Part shown: in pieces, positions 54,787-64,000 of the stretch
Layout of the letters: the number at the start of each line of letters is the position of its first letter
How positions within the stretch are numbered: the stretch's first letter is position 1
Assembly: GCA_003290165.1 (NCBI GenBank)
Contig: QNQO01000460.1
Span: 124,001 to 188,000 of the forward strand
Direction of reading: 5' to 3'
Length of the DNA: 64,000 nucleotides
From: Berberis thunbergii
Lineage: Eukaryota > Streptophyta > Magnoliopsida > Ranunculales > Berberidaceae
Notes under the pieces: model-generated
The model's database searches: none
Seen by the model: only the letters and a program-made list of their open reading frames with translations
What the model was told of the DNA's origin: nothing
Translations under genes and position numbers: made by a program

Positions 54787-54949
54787 TTTTCTCTATTTTC
54801 AGTCTGTGTTTTCTTCTCTCGCTCTGTTCTGTTTTTCTTTCTCTCTGTGTTTTGCGTCTTCCTCTCTCTTATGTATATTTTTTCTTTCTTATAAATGACT
54901 TAAAGCAGTGTGATTGATTGACACATAACGGAAGGCCAAAACAACGCTG

Positions 54950-54978
54950 TTTCCTCGCCGGTTTCCTCGCCAGTTAGC
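54950..54978. repeat. Isolated MITE inner-repeat fragment
   Basis: GTTTCCTCGCC occurs twice in tandem, the second followed by AGTTAG. This equals the inner inverted repeat of the MITE at 50191-50334, here without a partner arm. Confidence 0.55.
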
Positions 54979-55109
54979 CAATCCTCCTGTGTTATAATCT
55001 TAAGCTTTCGTGTCAACTTTGCCGCAACATTAGGCTTTCCAATATCACAAGTTTTCTTGGAACCACCGAACTCGCAATGGATCATCAGGACTCGGGTGTA
55101 TAATCTGCG

Positions 55110-55243
55110 AGTCCTTCCAGGGAGCAAAGGAAGAGCGAGGGTAAGGGGCGACCCATCCCCTCGAGATAAGAGATGCTGCGCATTTCAAAACAGGTTTATC
55201 TCGAGGGGAATGGGTGGTTACCGCTCCCTAGAATTTCTGATAA
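55110..55243. mobile_element. Foldback MITE copy 5
   Basis: Left GAGCGAGGGTAAGGGGCGAC, inner CCTCGAGATAAGAGATGC and TTTATCTCGAGGGG, right GCTCCCTAGAATTTCTG. Same family as 884, 10831, 11075 and 50191. The left end and target duplication are not resolved. Confidence 0.6.
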
Positions 55244-55715
55244 TTTATACCCAGTAGAAATTTCAAAATACGATGATATTTTGTGAGGAAGATCTCGTTT
55301 TGATTTATTGTATGCACCGAAAAGATTCAAGTGTGACCATGAACATTGTCTCAAGTCTATCTGCCATTTCGGATCCTGAGGCTGCAAATCTCAGAAAAAG
55401 GTTTGATGTTTTAAAATTTAAAACATTGATGATCACAAAAACTAAATTTCCAAGTTGAGGCTCTTCGAGATTTCCAGAATCAACATGACATTCATCTGTT
55501 TCAGAGAAATTAAGTAGGGGTAAATTGAAACACTCAAAAAACGACTTTCTCAACAAAACTGATTCCAGTAACATTGATAAGGAACAGAAAGTTACAAGAC
55601 AGACAAAATTGCAGATCAAACTACTTCGTAAATTACTTTTACAAACGAGAGTGTTTTTGGACTTCAGAAAATCAATCGAGTTGAGAATTTGTTTTTGTAG
55701 TTCCTAATCCTTGAT
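55244..55715. other. Spacer, no gene seen
   Basis: Between the MITE and the FYV7 stop codon. Probably includes the FYV7 3'UTR. Confidence 0.35.
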
Positions 55716-58700
55716 TCAAGAACCTTGGATATTTTGTAAAAGATGCTCTATTCTGTACTTCATGACTGGCTGACCAGACCTGGTCTTCTTATACATCTTT
55801 GCTCTCTGTTCCTTTCTCTGAGCTTCTGTTCGCTCTCTTGCTTCCTTCTTTGCTTGAAGCAATGCTTCTTTCTCCATCCTCGCCTTCTCTTCCTCTTGCT
55901 GCTTGCTCTCATATAATTCCCCCGAGACTCTGTGACCTCTTCCTCTTATTCTGTTTGTTTGGCTTTCTATCACTTCCAGTTTCAGTTTCATTGTTCTCCT
56001 GTGATATAAGTAGAAACAGTCAGGACCAAATATTTCAGCTTCCATATGGAAAAGAAGTAAACAAATCCTAATTACAACATCCATCAGGACAAGAAAGAAT
56101 GTACAAGCTGAATTCTGACTGAAATATTGTTTATGAAGAATGGTTGGATGGTGAAATTTTGCGTTATTTGCAAGCCATCAACACCTCAATGACCGAAGTC
56201 TAGCCCCAATGGGCATGTTGGGGTGTGGTTGCGAGGGATCAAAGAGACAATTCACTGCCGTCGACTACCTATCTAAGCTTGGTATGGATGGTATTTAATT
56301 TTACTACCCAAATAAATAAATCTGTAGCAATCTTTGGTGACAAAAAACCAAGCATATATATACAAACCTGCACGAGTCTTGATGCCAAAGGAGGCTGATT
56401 CTGTGTTTCATTTAGCTGCTTCAATGACTTCTTGTACTTGTTCACGCATTTCGCATTTTTATAGAATTCCCTTTGCTTCTCTGAAACAAATTTCAAGAGG
56501 TTACATAAAGATTAAATTGTAAAAAGGAGTTACCGAATTGGGAATTTTCCATCAATAAACAATCGTTTTTAGCTTTATGACCTTCCCTGTTTACAAATGC
56601 AAATTAAAGAATAATGAATTGAGGATAATGGTACAAATCCACACAAGTAGGAAACGATTATATGGTGTCCAAATATAGTACACCTATACATTTCTCATTT
56701 TCCTAACACTAAAACAGAGAAGCTACCTTGTTTGTGCACTAAATTTCTCAAGTCAGTATAAAGTTGAGGCTATTTCAGTACTTCGCCTAACTAAAAGTCA
56801 TTAAACTCCAGAAATAGAAGAAACCCGAAGCCAATGATTGATTAGGTCAAAGTCAAGATTAGTTCATACTAGCCAAAATTTTATTTATTTATGTAGTTAT
56901 GTTATGTTAAGGATACTAGCCACCAAATTAGCTAAGCATTCATTGCCATCTTTGTATCTAATTTTCCTTTCCAACCACCCCTTATCGTTTATTTGGTAGC
57001 TTGCCAATCAATTTCAATCAGTCACATGCAAAACCTTTAGAGAAACTTAAAAAATAATGTACCAAACTAACAATATTTGTAATCTCCCCCCCCCCCCCCC
57101 CCCTAAAATTTTAGATTGCCCTCGTCTTATAGATAATGGAATACAAATATACATAAAATCGCAAACCCTTTGCAAGTTCGCAAGTTCTCACCTCTCCGCC
57201 TTCTCAATTGCCCAAAACAATTTTGATAAAGATCGATTTTCTCCAATCGCACAAGACGATTTCAACAAAGATTGATTACTCCAATCGCAAAATACGATTT
57301 CGATTAGACATAGATCGATTTATGGAGGTGGTCTTACTCTCTCTCTCTTGCTTATTTGCTCCTCATCGACACTCTTCACAGTAGCTTGTTTCAGCTAAGC
57401 AATTGAATGGTAACATTCTTAATATTACCAGTTATCCATCAATTTTCGCTCAGTTGATCGAACATCAACTCTCTTGTGAGAGATCGCGGGTTCGAGACTC
57501 ACCAGTTAGGATTTTGTGAGTTTTTACCTGATTATTAGGGGCACATGTGCTACACTGTGGATAAGTCTTCTTTATGTAATGTGAAAACAACGGACCGGAG
57601 TGTAAGCAAATCTCCATGCGAGATGGAAGCGATGAGGATATTAAGTGGCAACAATACTGAGCACATGTGCTACGCCGTGGATAAGTCGTCTTTATGCAAG
57701 ATGGAAACAACGAACAGGAGCGAAAGCAAGTCTCCATACGAGATGGAGGTGACGGGGATATTAAATGACAACAATACTGTAGCCTTCAGGCCTGGTTTGG
57801 TAAACCCTATAGGGTCAATTATGTAGCCTTCGGTCATGGATTACTAAATAAATAAAAATTGGTCAACGACCTAATTTAAAATAAATAAATAATAATAATA
57901 TTACCAGTTGCAACTGCCAATGTAGAGAGAGCTTTTTTTGCTATGAAAATTATCAAGAATCAATTACGTAATCAGATAGGAAATCAATGGAGGTAGATAG
58001 TTTGATTACATATGTTGAAGAATATATATTTAATAGAATCGATGATGAGGTGGTTATACAATATTACTAGAACATGAGAACTCACAGAGAGTTTATACTA
58101 AAATCCAATGTGCAACAACATTGACACATAAAATATGTTTCTCTTGTACTACTTTGAAACTTTGTTTTAATCATATTTATCTATTTATTTTAAGAATTAA
58201 ATTATTTGCGATTTATTTTTTTGCCCCCCTTTGTCTACAATCCTGACTCCGCCCCTGCCTCTAATGCAAAAAAAAGCCAGCATCAGCATAATTACACCTC
58301 CCTAACTCCCTCTCCCTTCTTCCTTTCCCTCTATATATCTCAGCATACATCATATGAGACTAAGCATACATCATATGAGTAATGAGACTAATCTGGACAA
58401 CAATCTCCTTAGTGACACTTACATGCCTTTCAATTCAAACCTTCAACAGAATCAATCAGGCACCACGCCTTAAAGGGCCCATTTCGACCCGAATCATTAA
58501 GAATTTACTCTCCCCAACCACGACAAGTCCTTTTATCAACTATTTAATTTGGATTTATGGATGTATTTTCCTTCCCATATCCAATTCATAATCTTGACAA
58601 TGAAACCTTAACACTCCATTTTTTTTCAATACAAATTCAATTCTGGTCATTCCCAATTTACATTTTCACCATCATCTGCACTCAAATCATTACCTCCAAT

Positions 58701-59312
58701 CATTGTCCACAAGCCTACATCCACAAGCCTCTTCCAGATAATACAACCACAATACCTCCAAATCATTTTTCGGTATCATCAAATTCAAATTTCAGAACTG
58801 GATTAGGTAATATCCAAATTTTCCAAAGTTCAAGAAAACCCCGAAACAGGTAACTATGATTTTTGCACATACCTTCTACTTACTACCACATCCAAACCCG
58901 AATCCAGTTAACAAATCATCAACATTCCTACATCAATTATTCAAAAATTCAATCTATTACCTTCATTTACTTCACAATTCACGCCAAAAAATCAAAACTT
59001 TATAGAAACCCTGACATAAGCATTAACCAAATCAGCACACATACACCTTCAATTCCAGAAACCCAAAGAACCCATTCACATACAAAGAAAACAATACAAA
59101 GGGTTTAAAGAAAGGAGAGATTTTGACTCACTTATAATGGCGGGATTGTAATCATTGTTCTTCGACTTCGCGTTAGCGAATACCTCGAGCGAGAGACCTC
59201 CACCCCCCAGTCTCTGCTGGTTCTTCTTCCTCCTCTTCATGATCGATTTCGAGCTGTTGAACTGATCCTTGTTGTCTCCATGGCGGTCTTTCGATGGTTG
59301 ATTGTACTTCAT
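55716..59312 (-). CDS. FYV7: FYV7-type rRNA-processing protein, with one-base frameshift
   Basis: Exons on the minus strand: 59312-59132, 56480-56368, 55998-55716, GT-AG bounded. Exon 1 begins MKYNQPSKDRHGD and has MKRRKKNQQRLGGGGLSLEV. Exon 2 gives KKQREFYKNAKCVNKYKKSL. Exon 3 is Lys/Glu-rich and ends KKTRSGQPVMKYRIEHLLQN. This order (KNAK.VNKYKK...EEEKARMEKEA...RSGQPVMKYRIEHLL) is the Fyv7/TAP26 family, nucleolar proteins needed for 18S rRNA processing. Exon 3 starts in frame (ENNETETGSDRKPNK...SQSL) but a run of five C (55919-55923; G on the coding strand) shifts it; four C would join SQSLG to ELYESKQQEEE. This is a true mutation or an assembly homopolymer error. Expected length about 191 residues. 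Confidence 0.8.
57086..57103. repeat. C18 homopolymer
   Basis: Eighteen consecutive C in FYV7 intron 1, unusual in this AT-rich DNA. The complementary strand could form a G-quadruplex. Its length may also be an assembly estimate. Confidence 0.8.
57425..57540 (+). repeat. tRNA-derived SINE head
   Basis: TTTTCGCTCAGTTGATCGAA (A-box-like) and GCGGGTTCGAGACTCACC (B-box), then a body leading straight into the 120-bp repeat. A tRNA gene is rejected for lack of paired acceptor arms. Confidence 0.6.
57541..57780 (+). repeat. 120-bp tandem duplication
   Basis: GCACATGTGCTAC starts at 57541 and 57661. The two units are about 88% alike and each includes GTGGATAAGTC and AAATCTCCAT/AAGTCTCCAT. They encode the apparent repeated peptide MCY.VDKSSLC, which has no start context and is not taken as a gene. 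Possibly the body of the adjacent SINE. Confidence 0.8.
57905..58256 (+). mobile_element. hAT transposase C-terminal relic plus terminus
   Basis: 57907 onward reads VATANVERAFFAMKIIKNQL, then RNQIGNQW. After a frame change it reads DSLITYVEEYIFNRIDDEVV, IQYY, stop, NMRTHR. This is the hAT dimerisation domain of plant transposases (VATA.VERAFSAMK..K..LRN, then TY.E.D.F). The element ends at 58256 in CTGACTCCGCCCCTG, the complement of a CAGGGGCGGAG hAT terminus. It matches the 2822-3050 remnant over about 190 bp. The left end is missing. It sits in FYV7 intron 1. Confidence 0.82.
58257..59131. other. Rest of FYV7 intron 1, no other feature
   Basis: CA-rich and AT-rich intron sequence. A minus-strand lariat-side region with no coding signal. 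Confidence 0.35.
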
Positions 59313-59767
59313 CTTCGAAGAGAAAATTTGGGCGATATAGAAACCCTAATTTGCAGAGCAGAGAAGAAGAGGAGTGTAAGAGGTATTGGCACGTGCACGT
59401 CTTATGAGATATGAGATAGGAGGCGTTGTAGGGGTATATTAATCATTCGACAGTTTGAGCACGTGCGACACACGTGCTACTTAAGTCGACAAGGAGGAGG
59501 ATGCTCAACTTAGGTGGCGTTTGTTTTTTGTTCTTTCAAAAATTTGGTTTCCAAATAAGAATTGTCTATTTTGATTGAGTGTTTGTTTTTACTTCTAAAC
59601 AGAATAAAATTTCTTAATGGATTCTAAATTTAGAACAATTTAATAAGCAACAAGTTTACGGTAGTTAAATAAACTTGGGTGCTTGATTGACTTTACGAAA
59701 AACAACTATTGAAAACAAAAATATTTCCGGTCAATCATTTACAAAACTGAGGATAATACTTGCTTTG

Positions 59768-60300
59768 ATACAATTCTGATAGACCTGATGCTTAGTTAGG
59801 CATAAAATCATTTGCTCAGATCAAATCTGTGATGCATCCTCCACTGTTTCCTATTTCCATCTTGATACAGTTTTGATCCTTAAAAAAAGTAGTCCGCGCA
59901 ACTGGTGACAATACTTACTTTGATATGGTTGAATGATCTATAGGACTAACTACAAATTATACAGGGAAATGCTGACAAAATAAGTAGAACGGACTGATAT
60001 TGACGGGCTTGTAGAGATGCAAATTGTTTCCCTTGTTACATATCTCTGTCACGTTTTCAAATTCTCAGTCTTCATCAATACTAATACTGAGGCAAAATCT
60101 GTAAAATGGCTTAAAACATAAATTTGAAACTCTGGAACCCTTTACTGCATTACACAATACCAAACACACAACATTATTTGCTATTCTTGGCAGAATAACA
60201 CCATCGCGCAATTTGGCAGTTCTACAAAATAGAAAGGAACAGAACAAGGAAAACATAGTACGCACAAAAAGGTAAAGCAACTCATTGATACCAATACATC
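59768..60300. repeat. Segmental duplication, copy A
   Basis: Shares ordered blocks with 61993-62530: TTCTGATAGACCTGATGCTT, TATTGACGG...TTGTAG, ATCTGTAAAATGGCTTAA / ATCCGTAAAATGGTTTAA followed by CATAAATTTGAAACT, and AACATA...AAGGTAAA. It lies just downstream (minus sense) of the NLR pseudogene. Confidence 0.75.
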
Positions 60301-60310
60301 ACCATCTCTT

Positions 60311-61577
60311 TCAGGCTCCCGTATAGTGAAGATGCTGCCTAAAGTCCACAGGCGGGTCATTCCCTGGCACTGTAGTTAATTTCGCACACCTGATATCCAG
60401 GTGCTTCAGGATAGTCAATTTTCTCATTGTTTCAGGCAACAGTGTCAGTTCACATCCCCGTGTAGGTTAGTTAGGTTGCAAAGAGTCTCAGGCAATGATT
60501 TTAAAGATGGCAGGGTTGTAATCTTCCTATTCCAACTCAAATTTAAACTTTGCAAGATTTTTCAAGCTATGAAAGAATCAGGTAATAATGATGTTATCTT
60601 AGTAAAAGAGAGATTGAGGTGCTTCAAGTTTGTCAACTTATGGGAGGAGTCAGGTAATGTGGCAGTTCTAGTAAAAGAGAATGAGGTAATCTAAAATCTT
60701 CCAACTTCCCGATTGAACTTGGCAAGGTTCGTACATCATTGTGACATAAATCCAACATCTAGATCTGTAAGTTTCTTAACTTGCAAAAGGATTCAGGTAA
60801 CAATCTGATATCATTGCTAGAGAGGTCATGTCAATAGTTTCAAATGGCATATTGAATGTGGCAAGGTCTTAATGCGCATCCACCTCAAATCTAACAATGA
60901 GATTACAAGAGAATTTGAAGCTATCAATACTGATGGAATCAAAGAAAATTAGTGTACGCAAGGATGACTTGGGCGTCAAGAGAGGATTTGCAAGTTTTGA
61001 TGATTGTGGTGAGTCAGATATCACTCCCAAATGCCTAATGGTTATAGGGACAACTTTTGTACTCTCACCATCCTGATAACTAGACATTCATCTATCGCAA
61101 TGGAAATCGCAAGGTTGTACATTCTACACGTTTTAATATCTCCATCCGCATTTTCTCATGGAACTGTGAATACATTTCTGGGAAAGAGCCGGAGTTCAAA
61201 ATAAAATCCCGTTTTTGTTTTGCAATCTCTTCAAATTTTCTAAGCACAGCCTTTGTTTTCTTTGCCATTTTACAATGAAATACAACATTAACGGAATTTA
61301 AGAAAGATGATGTGGAACTACTAACTTGGGCTTAGTATGCCATTCAGCCAAGACGCCCGTCCGCATCATAGGCAGCATGCTTGAGCTTTGTAAGTCAATT
61401 TGCAATTGGCTTCTCTGTTATCCATCTTCCTTCTGCATCTGCAAGAACATCTCGGATTGTCAACAATGTATCTGCAAGCTTCCTCATGTCTTCTTTGACA
61501 CCATGATTGAAATTGAACTCCCTTAGAATCAGGGAATTGAGGTTCTCAAGAAGTAACCCAAGAATTGCATCTGCCAT
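60311..61577 (-). pseudogene. Truncated CC-NBS-LRR pseudogene
   Basis: Minus strand from ATG 61577: MADAILGLLLENLNSLILRE, then TLLTIRDVLADAEGRWITEK, the classic coiled-coil start of RGA-type CNLs. At 61395 a TGA replaces the Trp expected before LTKLKHAAYDAD. Other breaks follow, and near 61270 comes MAKKTKAVLRKFEEIAKQK. The entire NB-ARC (P-loop to MHD) is missing. LRR pieces resume: RHLGVISDSPQSSKLANPLL, SSLRTLIFF, and end LTILKHLDIRCAKL...HYTGA at TGA 60313-60311. It is a different subfamily from the CNLs at 22-34 kb (MADA rather than MAxGR start). Confidence 0.88.
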
Positions 61578-61992
61578 AGTATTCTTTCCGATTTCTGAGT
61601 GATCAATGAAACAAGTAAATATCAGAAGAAGAAGAGAGGAACAGATTGACGTGTTTAGCTTCTGGACTTTGTCGAGTCACTAGTACAAGTCTCTAAGTAT
61701 TTCATTAGTGTGCATTGGATGCTTTGATCATGCAACTTATCTTCATATGTTCAGTAGGTGAGACGTAACAGATTGAACATGTTTGTTAGTAACCCATTTG
61801 AATATAAAAAATTTGATGTTAGCTTCCCTATTTAGATCTTTATAGGTACATGGATCTTTATAGCTAGATGAAACATTTTCTTTTTAATTATTATCGGTTA
61901 CTTTATTCTCATTATTGTTATTTCCCTTGCAGTATCTGATTTCATTTTCCTCAAAGTCAGAACAGCATATAAAATTTTTGCGCCCTTATCTT

Positions 61993-62530
61993 CAATATAA
62001 TTCTGATAGACCTGATGCTTAAATCCGGCATAGCATCATTTTTCCATCTTTATTTACGGGTTGTTTTCCACAAGTACCCCTTTTGAGTTATATGATTCAA
62101 ACTATAATGAAAATGGTAAGTTGATATTGACGGCTTGTAGTGATGATAGCAAAAAGAATATTTCAGTATCTTCTCAACAAGCTTAAGCCTTTCATAGAAA
62201 CATTTTGAGTGATGAACATGTATTAGGCATCGAATAATCATGATTTGTAACAGTCGATGCTTTGCACCCATGTCAGATACTATTGCTGGTTTTAGATTCT
62301 CGAATTTTCGTCAATTCTATTACTGTCAAGTTTTGTAAAGAGCCACTTATACAGAATCCGTAAAATGGTTTAAGGCATAAATTTGAAACTTGTGGACCTT
62401 AACACGCAAAGATACTTGTATATTATTACTATTATCAGCAGAAATACAGATCTTCACTCTCTACGACAGAAAAACCATGAAAAAACATAACGCTCGCTGT
62501 AAGGTAAAACGAACTGAAGAGTACATTATA
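61993..62530. repeat. Segmental duplication, copy B
   Basis: Partner of 59768-60300, in the same orientation, on the other side of the NLR pseudogene and immediately downstream of the 62609-63451 gene. Between 61578 and 61992 no gene is seen. Confidence 0.75.
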
Positions 62531-62608
62531 TTTATTGGGAACTATAACTTAAAAACATACGTTGAAGATCCTTGTGAAGCTGATCGATAAACCCTGATGG
62601 GTTGTTGT

Positions 62609-63451
62609 TTATATCCTCTGACCACCATACCTTTTTGCAGCTTCCCTGCTGTCTATGCTTGTTTTGTAGTCATATACTGTTCTAGCCACCTGAGGTATTG
62701 TAACTCCTCCGCCATATTGGTTTCGAGCCTCTCTGTTGTCTCTAGTTGGCACTGTTGGAGTTGGTATTGCAAATCGAGGTCCCGGTGCCATGACATGTGC
62801 AGGCCTTACCACACCCTCCAAGTACTCAACAACAGCACCTATGTCATTTGTTGCACTAGTAAGTTGGCTCTCTTTGACTGGAGGCGATGACCAAGCTGCA
62901 TGGTTGGGCCTATCCCATCCACCTGAGGTGATCATCTTAGGTTCCTCCCTGTTTTCCCTTATTGTTTCCTTACTTCCTTCGTAACCATTATGGTAAGGAT
63001 TAAACCCAGTGTTACGTTTGCTCCATCCATAAGAACCATCAACATAGTTCTCATTTGCCCCACCATGACCATTGCCACTATGTTTAGGCGTACGCCAATT
63101 CATGGTGCTTATAATAGTTTTCATTGGGGGTCGCCCTCTAGGTGGACTTATTGGCCTACCCCAACCATCATTTTGAGCCCCATAGACTTTCATTGGCCCT
63201 ACATTAGGAAGGTCATTCCCGTATGTTCGAACTTGTTCAACGACAGTTTCAGTTGTTTGAACATAGCCGTCACCGGGATTGTTTTGACCATAGGCAACAG
63301 GTGGCCTTTTCCGGCCTTGTGCATCATACCCAGTTTTCCCATACCCATATGAGTTAGTATCATACCTATTATTTGCATTGTCCCATGATCCCATAGCTCT
63401 CTCCTGGGGCTTGTAGTCGTATGATCCACGCTGATAGCTGTAGTCACCCAT
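62609..63451 (-). CDS. Uncharacterised Gly/Tyr/Asn-rich plant protein
   Basis: 280 residues on the minus strand in one open frame. The ATG at 63451 (MGDYSYQRGSYDYKPQ) is the first in frame, since the longer frame upstream starts at GTG. The N-terminal 150 residues are low complexity, rich in Gly, Tyr, Asn, Arg and Pro (WDNANNRYDTNSYGYGKTGY, RPISPPRGRPP), which suggests disorder. A more ordered part follows, VVEYLEGVVRPAHVMAPGPR, and the C-terminus is TVYDYKTSIDSREAAKRYGG. I think similar plant proteins of unknown function exist, but I cannot name one. No signal peptide or membrane segment. Further exons upstream are possible but not needed. Confidence 0.75.
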   Translation of the reverse strand: MGDYSYQRGSYDYKPQERAMGSWDNANNRYDTNSYGYGKTGYDAQGRKRPPVAYGQNNPGDGYVQTTETVVEQVRTYGNDLPNVGPMKVYGAQNDGWGRPISPPRGRPPMKTIISTMNWRTPKHSGNGHGGANENYVDGSYGWSKRNTGFNPYHNGYEGSKETIRENREEPKMITSGGWDRPNHAAWSSPPVKESQLTSATNDIGAVVEYLEGVVRPAHVMAPGPRFAIPTPTVPTRDNREARNQYGGGVTIPQVARTVYDYKTSIDSREAAKRYGGQRI

Positions 63452-64000
63452 TAGTCTTAATTTTCGCACTCTTGTTACCACATAAACAAGAAACCTGCCT
63501 TCTCCTTTATAGGAATGCCGGTAGAATAAAAACTATGGGTAAGAATCTTACGCTAATAGTGCGTTTTCTTTATATCTCTAAATTCGCTGCTACTGGTGAG
63601 TGAGTAAAGTGGAGAATTTGTATCACGAATCACATTCGGTTTTCTGGAGGACCATAGAGTTCATTGTCTTTGAAATGCTCTGTACTTGGTTGGCAACAAA
63701 AAATCTTTGCTTCTTTATGTGAATTGTCTCTTTGAAGATTGTGGAGAATCTTCAATTGCCTCCTTTTGGAGATGATGCATACAAATTTGTTTTCGTTGAG
63801 ATTCGATCGACATGAAAAATAAGGTTAGATTGTCAAAGATCGTCTGTTTGGTGGCCAAAAGCATTCCGATGCTTTAGTCACGGAGAAAGTGAATTTGGAG
63901 AGAGTATAATTGTGATATATTTTCGTACCTCCATGTTCATCCATTTTCCTTTACCTTACATAATGAGTGCATTTAACTATGTGCATGACTTAAGTTCGAA
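63452..64000. other. Presumed promoter of the 280-residue gene; no other feature
   Basis: Upstream (minus sense) sequence reaching the window edge. Donor- and acceptor-like sites exist, so a 5'UTR intron is possible, but none can be fixed. Confidence 0.3.

Noticed and set aside
57545..57826. 93-residue frame with a repeated MCY.VDKSSLC unit
   Set aside because: It comes from the 120-bp tandem duplication inside an intron on the opposite strand to the host gene; no supporting context.

Overview
The window is plant nuclear DNA. It has spliced genes with GT-AG introns, AT-rich spacers, CC-NBS-LRR resistance genes, a plant-type tyrosine/DOPA decarboxylase family, and dense non-autonomous DNA transposons and tRNA-derived SINEs. 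The organism is a eudicot. The tyrosine decarboxylases are close to the poppy/Thalictrum type as I remember it, so a Ranunculales plant is possible, but this is a weak inference.

Layout, left to right. (a) 1-10 kb: two divergent tyrosine decarboxylase genes, one cut by the left edge (minus strand) and one complete and intronless (plus, 8435-9967). Between them lies a third relic keeping only a leader and a few codons (about 5600-5770). The spacer holds a hAT remnant (from 2822) broken by a complete PIF/Harbinger-type element (3051-4795, TAA duplications), G-rich repeats and foldback elements. (b) 11.4-18.3 kb: an 11-exon plus-strand gene for a 411-residue PPR-like, probably mitochondrial protein. 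(c) 18.3-22 kb: transposon-rich spacer. (d) 22-34 kb: an intact 1193-residue CNL gene (22015-25596), a 1.6 kb hAT element carrying what looks like a captured promoter and leader, a broken 3' fragment of a dymeclin gene, and a decayed CNL pseudogene. (e) 35.7-46.9 kb, minus strand: a CDK-like Ser/Thr kinase gene (7 exons) and NOP58 (8 coding exons plus a 5'UTR intron). (f) 47-51 kb: SINEs and a three-level nest of transposons. (g) 51.4-59.3 kb, minus strand: an F-box-like gene and an FYV7-type rRNA-processing gene with a one-base frameshift at a C run. (h) 59.7-63.5 kb: a short NLR pseudogene flanked by duplicated sequence, then a gene for an unrecognised 280-residue Gly/Tyr/Asn-rich protein.

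The genes do not form an obvious pathway. Housekeeping genes (two for ribosome biogenesis, NOP58 and FYV7; a kinase; an F-box protein; a PPR-like protein) sit among two family loci that duplicate and decay (TYDC and NLR) and successive transposon insertions. No clearly new enzymatic system was found. The most informative structures are: a family of small 9-bp-TSD foldback elements with five copies; nested insertions with readable target-site duplications; the promoter-carrying hAT element; the FYV7 frameshift; and the TYDC relic. All exon joins were made by eye from splice consensus and reading-frame continuity.
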